A DNA stretch of 5,425 nt from Planctomycetota bacterium (lineage in GTDB: Bacteria > Planctomycetota > Phycisphaerae > UBA1845 > CAIVHJ01), in assembly GCA_022565195.1 (NCBI GenBank), contig JADFJZ010000146.1, positions 1-5,425 of the forward strand. The letters run 5' to 3'. Position 1 is the stretch's first letter. Each line of letters starts with the position of its first letter. The notes under the pieces were generated by a model. That model was given only the letters and a program-made list of their open reading frames with translations, searched no databases and was not told where the DNA came from. This document shows, in pieces, positions 1 through 5,425 of this stretch. The position numbers were made by a program, and so were the translations under genes.

Positions 1-2
1 CC

Positions 3-191
3 GAAGGCGCTTCCGGCGGGGACGGTGGATCCGCCCCCGAGGTACCGGGCGGAGATGACGCGGCGCTTATCGAAGCCCTGGGAGTGATGGGCTTTGCCGA
101 CGTGGATGAGTTCAATGCCTGGACCGCGTCCGTTCCGACGGACGAGGCCCACGCAGCCACGCAGCAGTTGCTCGAACTATTGACAGAGTAA
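3..191 (+). CDS. C-terminal end of an unrecognised protein (5' truncated by window edge)
   Basis: An open frame enters from the left edge and ends at TAA (189-191), giving 62 residues. The other two plus-strand frames close early, at about positions 56 and 85. The visible part starts with a Gly/Ala/Ser/Pro-rich stretch with acidic residues (about residues 1-20), which looks like a flexible linker. It is followed by a probably helical segment, ALIEALGVMGFADVDEFNAW and then QQLLELLTE, that would form a small C-terminal helical unit. Codon third positions are mostly G or C, as in the neighbouring genes. I do not recognise the family and assign no function. The gene is convergent with smc, with 60 bp between the two stop codons. 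The call is tentative because only the tail is visible. Confidence 0.6.
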   Translation, partial: EGASGGDGGSAPEVPGGDDAALIEALGVMGFADVDEFNAWTASVPTDEAHAATQQLLELLTE

Positions 192-251
192 GCCGCGCTG
201 GCCTTACGCAGTGGCCGAGCCGAGGGCAGAGGTCGCACTGGCGGGCTGTGC
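192..251. other. 60-bp convergent intergenic gap, no clear terminator
   Basis: This short spacer lies between two convergent stop codons. The only inverted repeat I see is a 5-bp pair, CAGTG (209-213) with CACTG (236-240), separated by 22 bases and without a T-run on either strand. That is too weak to call a terminator. A 7-base direct repeat, CTTACGC (203-209 and 251-257), is probably chance. Confidence 0.4.
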
Positions 252-1373
252 TTACGCGACGGCGGAATCTTGGGTGGAGTGGTCTTCGAAGCGGACGCTG
301 ACTCTGCGCGAGACGCCGGGCTCCTGCATGGTCACGCCGTAAAGAGTGTCCGCGATTTGCATCGTTCGCTTCGAGTGGGTGATGACGATGAATTGCGAAT
401 GTTTCAGAAATTCCGTAACCAGCCTGTTGAAGCGCTCGTTGTTGGCCTCATCCAGCGCAGCGTCGACTTCGTCCAGCAGGAGGAACGGCGACGGCCTGGT
501 CTTGAACACGCTCAACAGCAATGCGATGGCAGTGAGCGCCTTTTCGCCGCCGGACAGCAGCGAGATGTTCTGCAGCTCCTTACCGGGCGGGCGAACATAG
601 ATATCGATGCCCGCTTCGAGAACGTCCTCGCAGTCGGGGTCCAACACCAGATCGGCCTTCCCGCCGCCGAACAGCTTGCGGAACAATTGCTGGAACTGGA
701 CTCGGATCTCCTCGAATGTGCGCTGGAACCGATCGCGTGATTCGTCGTTCAGTCGTTTGATCAAGTCTTCCAGTTGGCGCCTGGAGTCTTCGAGATCCTG
801 GTGCTGGACGTTCAGGAATTCGAGCCGATTTGCCAGTTCTTCCTGTTCGTCGATCGCGTCCAGATTGATGTTGCCCAGGCGGGAGATTTTTGCGCGGAGT
901 TCCGTGATCTCCGCCTCCAGCGCCTGCCATTCCTCCGTCTGGGGATCGAAGGATTCATAGGCCTGGACCAGATCAATGTCCAACTCGTCTTTGATCCGCA
1001 CGCACAGTTCTTCGCGACGAACTTCCGCTTCGCGCAGCTTCATTTCCTCAGCGTGCAGAAGCTCCTCAGCCTCCGCCAGTTGCGTGCGCAGCGTTTTTGT
1101 GCGGATGGCGAATTCCTCGCCGGCGGCGCGGAGTGTTTCGCGCTCACGGCGGAGACCCAGGAGTTCGTTTTCCTGGCGGCCCAGCGTGGCATTGAGTTCC
1201 TTGAGTTGCGTTTCGGCGTCCGAGGCGGTCTTCTCCGATTCGGCGACGCGGGCCAGACCCTGCGCGATCTGCTGTTCATACTCCTGCAAAGATTCCCGGC
1301 CTGATTCGAGCACGCTCTCCATCGAGACGATCGTGCTCCGAACCGCCGAGAGTTTCTCCGCGAGTTGACCCAC
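252..1373 (-). CDS. smc: SMC chromosome partition protein, C-terminal part (in the -1 frame relative to the N-terminal part)
   Basis: This is the C-terminal half of an SMC ATPase, the DNA-loop-extruding core of bacterial condensin (SMC-ScpAB) that compacts and segregates the chromosome. Counting from the GTG at 1373 gives 373 residues. Residues 1-210 are mostly heptad-rich coiled coil. They include the conserved coil-to-head motif GNINLDAID (about 167-175). The C-terminal head follows: signature LSGGEKA (273-279), Walker B FLLLDEVDA (297-305) with catalytic Glu302, D-loop ALD (306-308), and H-loop ITH with His333. All ATPase residues expected of this half are intact. Homology clearly continues upstream of the GTG, because REALTDARVAV, read in this frame at about 1370-1402, matches the usual SMC coil pattern. 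No ribosome binding site sits at a sensible distance from the GTG; the nearest, GAGAGG at 1397-1402, is 23 bases away. This is therefore most likely the end of one frameshifted gene and not an independently translated protein. A split gene is the less likely alternative. Confidence 0.9.
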   Translation of the reverse strand: MGQLAEKLSAVRSTIVSMESVLESGRESLQEYEQQIAQGLARVAESEKTASDAETQLKELNATLGRQENELLGLRRERETLRAAGEEFAIRTKTLRTQLAEAEELLHAEEMKLREAEVRREELCVRIKDELDIDLVQAYESFDPQTEEWQALEAEITELRAKISRLGNINLDAIDEQEELANRLEFLNVQHQDLEDSRRQLEDLIKRLNDESRDRFQRTFEEIRVQFQQLFRKLFGGGKADLVLDPDCEDVLEAGIDIYVRPPGKELQNISLLSGGEKALTAIALLLSVFKTRPSPFLLLDEVDAALDEANNERFNRLVTEFLKHSQFIVITHSKRTMQIADTLYGVTMQEPGVSRRVSVRFEDHSTQDSAVA

Positions 1374-1390
1374 CGCGACACGCGCGTCCG

Positions 1391-3835
1391 TCAGGGCCTC
1401 TCTATTTTCGTTGCGCCTTGCGAAAGGTGCTCGATTTTCTGCTGACAGGATTCACTCGATTGCTTGCGCTCACTGTTCTGCGCTTCGATTTCGTGGAGCG
1501 AATGCCGCCCGGCCGTGGACTGCGTGTGGGCCTCGGCGATGGCCTGCTCGATCAGCTCGACCTCGCCGTTGATGAGCGGTTGTTCGCGGGTCATGCGCTC
1601 GATGTTTTCCTGAGCGTGCTGGAGTTCTGCCTGGGTTTTGGCTCTGCTGGATTGAGTGGTGGCGATGGCGTTCTGAAGATCCCGCAGGATGCTCTCGCAG
1701 TGCTCCAGCGCCGCGTCGTGCCGGCTCAACTCATCGTTCAGGGAGCGGTGCTCGTCCTCCAGGGCGGCCTGTTGCTCGACGATTTCGCGGAGTTTGTTCT
1801 TCCGGGAGATGAGCCCCGTCTGATCCGATTGCGGGCCGAGGATCATGCGTCCCTGGCTGTCCGCGACTTCGCCCTTGAGCGTGATGAACTCGTAGCCTTC
1901 GATGGCCCGGCCGGCGAAAGCCAAAGCGTGTTCAAAGGACTCCACGACGATGGTCCGCCCCAGCAGCGAACGAGTCAAATACTCAAGTTCTTCGGGGCAA
2001 GTCACCAAGTCAACGGCCCGGCAGACATAGCCTTCCCATCCCGAGAAGTCGCGGCCGACCACAATCGGACTGAGACGGTCCGTACAGAGGACGTGCAATC
2101 GGCCTTTGAGCGTTTCAATATCTCCGTTCAGCGCGAGAAAGCCGTCCGTGCTGCTGATGACCAAATGCTGCGCCCAGCGTTCCAGGGCTGCCTCGATCAC
2201 GGGCGTGTACTGCAGGTCCGTCTCGATCATGTCCGCCAGGATGCCCTGGATCGCGGCGAAGCGCGGGTGGTCGGGCTCGGCGGCTTTGCGCTGCAGCAGT
2301 TCGCGGACGGGTCCGGCGACGCCTTCCATCTTGGCTTCGAGGTCCTGGAGCACGTCGCCGCGCGAGCGCAGCGCGGAAAGCTCCGCCATGGTCTGGGCGA
2401 GACACTGCACGGTCTGTTCGCGAGCAGATCGGGCTGCCTGGGCGGCCGTTTGATTGTCTTTCAAGTGGGCCTGTTGTTCCTGGGCGAGGAGTTCGACCTC
2501 GGCGAGTCGATCGCGGGCTGCGGCCTTGCGGCGAAGGGCGTCCTCCAGAAGTTGGCGGAGTGCGCCGTCGCGGCTCTGCAAGCGATCCTTCTGGCTGGTG
2601 AGTGTTTCGCGGTGGCGGTCCAGCCCCACAATCTCATTGTGCAGGTGGGCACTCCGCTTTAGCAGTTCCACGAGGCCGGTCTTTTCATCTTCCAACGTGG
2701 CCTGGAGGTCCGTGATTTCGCGGTCCAGGGCGTGGTCCCGGGCACTCAATTCATCGAGTTGTCGTGTGCGCCTGGCGTGCTCGTCCTGCATCTCGGGGAT
2801 CTTGGCCTGCTCTTTGGCGAAGTTGCCCTCGATGGTCTCGATGCGTGACAGCTCCTGCTGTGTTCTCCGGCGAAGCGCCTCCACGGATTCCCGCTGCTCG
2901 GCCTGATGTTGTTCCGCCAGGCGGGCGCGTTCCTGCAGCGCGGTCATGCGGGCCTTGAGGGCGGCGCTTTGCTGGTGGCGCTCTTCGATCGCGTGGTCGA
3001 GCCGCAACACTGCGGCTGCGGACTCGCTCTGCTCGGCTTCCTGCCGGGCGAGTTCCGCCTTGAGCTGTATGGTGCGGTCCGAACATGAGGCGATCTGCGC
3101 GTTGATCGAGTTGCGGTCCTGCACGAAGTGGTGGAACTCAGCCAGCGCATGGCCGGCGCGAAGCTCGCGCAGACGGAGGTCGTACTCTTGAAATCTCCGG
3201 GCCTTGCCGGCCTGGAGCTTGACGCTGCGCAGGCGTTTCTCGAGTTCTTCCGTGATATCGCCGGCGCGCAGCAAGTTTTGTTGAGTCCGCTCGAGCTTGC
3301 GCTGGGTTTCTTTTCGATGAGCTTTGTACTTGCTGATGCCGGCGGCTTCCTCGAAGATCGTGCGCCGCTCGGTGGAACTGGATTGCAGCAGGTGGTCCAC
3401 CTTGCCCTGTTCGATCACCGAATAGGCTTCGATCCCCACGCCGGTATCCAGGAACAACTCGCGAATATCCTTGAGCCTGCACGGCTGAAGATTCAAGAGA
3501 TACTCGCTCTCGCCCGAACGGTAGAGCCGGCGGCCGACGGTGATGGTGTCTGCGTCTATGTTGAGGCGGCGGTCTTGGTTGTCGAAAATGAGATCGACCT
3601 GGGCCACTCCGCTGCTGCGGCGGGTCGCAGAGCCGTTGAAGATCATGTCCTGCATGAGGCTGCCGCGCAGCGATTTGGCGGACTGCTCGCCGAGCACCCA
3701 CTTGACCGCGTCGACCAGGTTGCTCTTCCCACAGCCGTTGGGCCCCACGATACACGTGACGCCCGCGCCGAATTCGAATTCGGTCTTGTCGCAGAAGCTC
3801 TTGAATCCGGTCAATATGAGTTTCTTCAGGATCAT
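1391..3835 (-). CDS. smc: SMC chromosome partition protein, N-terminal part with hinge (ends at a frame break)
   Basis: This is the first 814 residues of an SMC condensin ATPase. From the ATG at 3835, the N-terminal head reads MILKKLILTGFKSF, then Walker A GPNGCGKSN (31-39), VLGEQSAKSLRG with the conserved Arg57, and SVIEQGKVD around Q143 followed by ERRTIFEEAAGISKYK. Coiled coil fills about 155-500. The hinge spans about 528-667, opened by GVAGPVRELL and closed by GYEFITLKGEV and GRMILGP. The returning coil then starts at about residue 676. The ORF stops at TGA 1391-1393 in mid-coil, about 380 residues short of a normal SMC (about 1,190 aa). The missing part lies directly downstream in the -1 frame. 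The ATG at 3835 is preferred over the in-frame GTG at 3880 because SMC proteins begin at MILKK-like sequence, and GGAGG (3848-3852) lies 12 bases upstream. Without the C-terminal Walker B half, this piece alone could not form a working ATPase. Confidence 0.93.
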   Translation of the reverse strand: MILKKLILTGFKSFCDKTEFEFGAGVTCIVGPNGCGKSNLVDAVKWVLGEQSAKSLRGSLMQDMIFNGSATRRSSGVAQVDLIFDNQDRRLNIDADTITVGRRLYRSGESEYLLNLQPCRLKDIRELFLDTGVGIEAYSVIEQGKVDHLLQSSSTERRTIFEEAAGISKYKAHRKETQRKLERTQQNLLRAGDITEELEKRLRSVKLQAGKARRFQEYDLRLRELRAGHALAEFHHFVQDRNSINAQIASCSDRTIQLKAELARQEAEQSESAAAVLRLDHAIEERHQQSAALKARMTALQERARLAEQHQAEQRESVEALRRRTQQELSRIETIEGNFAKEQAKIPEMQDEHARRTRQLDELSARDHALDREITDLQATLEDEKTGLVELLKRSAHLHNEIVGLDRHRETLTSQKDRLQSRDGALRQLLEDALRRKAAARDRLAEVELLAQEQQAHLKDNQTAAQAARSAREQTVQCLAQTMAELSALRSRGDVLQDLEAKMEGVAGPVRELLQRKAAEPDHPRFAAIQGILADMIETDLQYTPVIEAALERWAQHLVISSTDGFLALNGDIETLKGRLHVLCTDRLSPIVVGRDFSGWEGYVCRAVDLVTCPEELEYLTRSLLGRTIVVESFEHALAFAGRAIEGYEFITLKGEVADSQGRMILGPQSDQTGLISRKNKLREIVEQQAALEDEHRSLNDELSRHDAALEHCESILRDLQNAIATTQSSRAKTQAELQHAQENIERMTREQPLINGEVELIEQAIAEAHTQSTAGRHSLHEIEAQNSERKQSSESCQQKIEHLSQGATKIERP
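1394..1451 (-). other. Interval that must contain the smc frame change (-1, or loss of one base)
   Basis: The N-terminal smc frame closes at TGA 1391-1393. The frame carrying the C-terminal half is closed upstream by TGA at 1452-1454. The switch therefore has to fall in these 58 bases. Reading REALTDARVAV in the downstream frame (about 1370-1402) is typical of SMC coil, which places the shift at or before about 1403. The A-run at 1405-1408 is the likeliest spot: one extra A would read ATK-NREALTDARV with no break. A missing C in the CCC at 1394-1396 is a second option. I see no -1 slippery heptamer of the X XXY YYZ kind in the right frame. CCC-TGA would favour a +1 shift, which leads to the wrong frame. 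The most likely causes are a sequencing or assembly error, or a recent single-base mutation. Confidence 0.8.
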
Positions 3836-3847
3836 GTGCTGCGGAAA

Positions 3848-3852
3848 CCTCC
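3848..3852 (-). promoter_or_regulatory. Ribosome binding site of smc
   Basis: GGAGG on the minus strand, 12 bases before the ATG at 3835. It supports that ATG over the in-frame GTG at 3880, since it would lie inside the coding region if translation began at the GTG. The spacing is slightly long. Confidence 0.6.
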
Positions 3853-3933
3853 GTGTTCCCTCGAGGGTTCGCCGATCCACGGCGACAAAGTACGCTCAAA
3901 CGCCCCAAGCGCGCCGATCTGTTGTTGGCGGGC

Positions 3934-3963
3934 AGTGTAACATACCGCAAGCGTTACGATCAA
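3934..3963 (-). promoter_or_regulatory. Candidate sigma-70-type promoter for smc
   Basis: On the minus strand, TTGATC (3958-3963) and TACACT (3934-3939) are separated by 18 bases. Each matches its consensus hexamer at 4 of 6 positions. Transcription would begin near 3927, giving a leader of about 90 bases. The position, in the only sizeable gap upstream of smc, makes it plausible. The match is weak, and promoter consensus in planctomycetes is poorly matched by the E. coli pattern. Confidence 0.3.
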
Positions 3964-4053
3964 CGATAATATCGACATCTGTTCAGCGCGTCCTTGAACG
4001 TCACTCCGCCTCGATTCAGTCGGTTTCTCGGCTTTTGCGAACATCGGGGATTT

Positions 4054-5425
4054 CTACAGCTCCGACCCGGGTCGTCCGGTCGGGCGCTTTGGCCCGGTGG
4101 TCTCAACCGTGCCGGGCCTTTCGATCTTGAATTCTGCATCAATGGTGCCGTTTTCGCACAAGCTGGCAACGACATCAATAATCTGTGAATAGTTGAGGCC
4201 CAGGCCGCTGACTCTGCCGAACTTGTCCGTGCCCGCCTTCGCTCCCAGGAGTGAGATGAGGTCGGTCACTTCGAGCGACGTGGTGGTCGGCGGCGATACG
4301 CGACCGCTGGCGGTCTGTCGGATGGCGGTGATTTCCTGAGCCTGGGCGTCGGCTATGAGCGTGACCAAGCCCTGGGTGTGGCGATAGAACAGCGGCGTCT
4401 TGCAGCGCGGCGTTCCGATGATTGCAATACGAGGTTCGGCAGCGACTTTGCAATAGATCACCTCATCACCGTCGGGGGCCGGGATATGGTCCATGACGAA
4501 GTTGTTGCCGATGTTCTTCGAGTCCACTAATGTGTTTTGACGCCCGGCCAGGCTCTCGTAGGCCAACACACGCGTGTTGATATCAAGGTTTGAATTCAAC
4601 ACTTGCCAGAGCGCATTCGCGGCGCGGAATCTGCCCGCCGCTTCGCCCAGCGTCCGTATGGCCTCCTCCTGGTAGGGGCTGTTGGGGTCCAAGGCATGCG
4701 CTGCGAGCACGGCCACGGCCATGTCGTCGGACATCCGCAAGCCCGTGCGCGCCGCGTAAAACGTCACGTGCGGGAGGGGGTGTGTGTAGAGGTTGCGCAC
4801 CACAGGCCTGATCGATTTGCCGAGGCCTTCCAGAGCGAGGCCGATGCTGTCGTGCGGCGCCCGCAGGTCCGGCATCTCCGCCGCCAGATCCAAGGCACGG
4901 TGATTCTCGAAGCCCGTTTCCCTGGAAAGGTACAAATGGCGCACGAGCGCGAGGAAATAGAGTTCCCGGTCCTGATACTCGGACGGGATCTTGAGCGAGA
5001 TGTACGACGGCGACTCTGCCACGGCGATTCTTGCTCCGCCTCCGAATCGATCATTGATCTTGTCCTGGACGTTGACGGCCATCGCATAAGATGGACTGGA
5101 GAGCACCACGCGAACGCGGCGCGCTTTGAGATTGGTGCCGCCGCCGATGATGCGGGCCGTGCGCAGATCAACCGGAGTGGCGCTGGATTCGCGCTGTGCA
5201 AAAGGATTGATAAACACCGGGCCTTCTCCGCGGGCGATGACTTTGCCCTCCTGGACCACGCCCGCGCCGACCTGCCGGAAGTAGCGCAAGTCGCAAGTGT
5301 ACAGGCGGCCGCCAGCCAACGACGTCGTTTCCGTGTCGGGCAGGGCCTTGATCGTCAAGTCGAACTGTGTACCGGTTAGCGCCGCCGGCCTGATCGAGCC
5401 ATGAACAAACACCACGGCTGTATCC
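4054..5425 (-). CDS. FlgI (flagellar P-ring)-like protein with HEAT-like helical region, N-terminus beyond window
   Basis: The frame is open through the right edge, so the true start and any signal peptide or lipobox are outside; 456 codons are visible. Numbering from the codon at 5415, residues 1-165 follow the FlgI pattern. They show a GT.fDl.ikaLp segment with TSLAGGRLY (31-39), VIARGEGP (59-66), GGGTNLKARRVRVVL (91-105), then INDRFGGGARIAVAESPSYISLKIP with a following FLALVRHLYL. FlgI proteins form the periplasmic ring around the flagellar rod. Here the last part of FlgI, normally an NERTG-type segment, is missing. It is replaced by about 100 residues (185-290) of helical repeats resembling HEAT units, such as MAVAVLAAHALD and EEAIRTLGEAA. 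An unrecognised C-terminal region with RIAIIGTP and GLVTLIADAQAQ (about 315-430) follows, then a Pro/Gly-rich tail. The fold relation is recognised from pattern only. A flagellar role is doubtful, and an envelope-associated planctomycete protein of unknown function is more likely. It lies 218 bp upstream of smc on the same strand. Confidence 0.65.
   Translation of the reverse strand, partial: DTAVVFVHGSIRPAALTGTQFDLTIKALPDTETTSLAGGRLYTCDLRYFRQVGAGVVQEGKVIARGEGPVFINPFAQRESSATPVDLRTARIIGGGTNLKARRVRVVLSSPSYAMAVNVQDKINDRFGGGARIAVAESPSYISLKIPSEYQDRELYFLALVRHLYLSRETGFENHRALDLAAEMPDLRAPHDSIGLALEGLGKSIRPVVRNLYTHPLPHVTFYAARTGLRMSDDMAVAVLAAHALDPNSPYQEEAIRTLGEAAGRFRAANALWQVLNSNLDINTRVLAYESLAGRQNTLVDSKNIGNNFVMDHIPAPDGDEVIYCKVAAEPRIAIIGTPRCKTPLFYRHTQGLVTLIADAQAQEITAIRQTASGRVSPPTTTSLEVTDLISLLGAKAGTDKFGRVSGLGLNYSQIIDVVASLCENGTIDAEFKIERPGTVETTGPKRPTGRPGSEL

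Larger units (their letters stand above)
3836..4053. other. 218-bp intergenic region between the FlgI-like gene and smc
   Basis: The gap lies between two same-strand genes and is more AT-rich than the genes around it at about 3930-3975. It holds the candidate smc promoter and the smc ribosome binding site listed separately. I see no strong hairpin with a T-run downstream of the TAG at 4054-4056, so a terminator for the upstream gene is not evident, and read-through into smc is possible. No tRNA or riboswitch fold is apparent. Confidence 0.5.

Noticed and set aside
1391..1411. Programmed ribosomal frameshift signal at CCC-TGA
   Set aside because: CCC-TGA can favour +1 slipping, but the downstream SMC frame is -1 relative to the upstream one, and the A4 run is too short for typical transcriptional slippage.
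1418..2662. Long plus-strand ORF (414 codons) across the smc region
   Set aside because: It is antisense to well-supported smc coding sequence and is a by-product of high-GC codon use; no family features are seen in its translation.
3858..3867. 10-bp perfect palindrome CCCTCGAGGG in the smc leader, just upstream of the ribosome binding site
   Set aside because: About five 10-bp palindromes are expected by chance in a window this long, so position alone does not make it an operator.
3128..3950. Overlapping 270-codon ORFs on both strands over the smc 5' end
   Set aside because: Both are in other frames over the conserved SMC Walker A region; their translations are Arg/Ala-rich or lack domain motifs.
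3964..3974. 11-bp hyphenated palindrome CGATA-A-TATCG next to the candidate -35 box
   Set aside because: The arms are only 5 bp and no second copy was seen; it is compatible with chance.
3832..4044. 70-codon minus-strand ORF in the gap upstream of smc, whose TGA overlaps the smc ATG (ATGA), with a short hydrophobic stretch in the middle
   Set aside because: The ATGA overlap suggests coupling, but its ATG at 4044 has no ribosome binding site, the ORF spans the candidate promoter, and the sequence resembles no family I know. Chance is more likely.
4603..5379. 258-codon plus-strand ORF opposite the FlgI-like gene
   Set aside because: It is antisense to a coding frame with recognisable FlgI-type motifs, and its translation shows no recognisable domain.

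Overview
The window is GC-rich (roughly 60% by eye) bacterial chromosome. The best-supported content is a chromosomal smc gene on the minus strand. Several SMC stretches resemble what I remember of Planctomycetota SMC proteins: SVIEQGKVD after the N-terminal ATPase half, the hinge end GRMILGP..TGLISRK, and the C-terminal GVTMQEPGVSRRVSVRFED. The neighbouring FlgI-like/helical-repeat protein fits the same phylum. The planctomycete assignment is inference from memory, with no database search behind it.

Layout from left to right. Positions 3-191 (+) hold the last 62 codons of an unrecognised protein. A 60-bp gap separates its stop from the stop of the convergent smc gene. Positions 252-3835 (-) carry an essentially complete SMC protein of about 1,200 residues, but in two reading frames. 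The first 814 residues (N-terminal Walker A half, first coiled coil, hinge, start of the returning coil) end at a TGA at 1391-1393. The remaining residues (rest of the coil, signature motif, Walker B, H-loop) continue in the -1 frame and end at 252. The frame change must lie between 1394 and 1451. A 218-bp gap (3836-4053) holds a candidate promoter and the smc ribosome binding site. Positions 4054-5425 (-) hold a gene running off the right edge. It encodes a protein with a flagellar P-ring (FlgI)-like region followed by HEAT-like helices and a C-terminal region I do not recognise.

No RNA genes, CRISPR arrays, insertion sequences or prophage genes are visible. SMC acts on chromosome compaction and segregation. 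The FlgI-like protein would be exported and cell-envelope associated if its missing N-terminus carries a signal. The window gives no reason to link the two functionally beyond shared orientation. I do not see a new multi-gene system here. The two points worth attention are the frame break in smc and the unusual domain layout of the FlgI-like protein.
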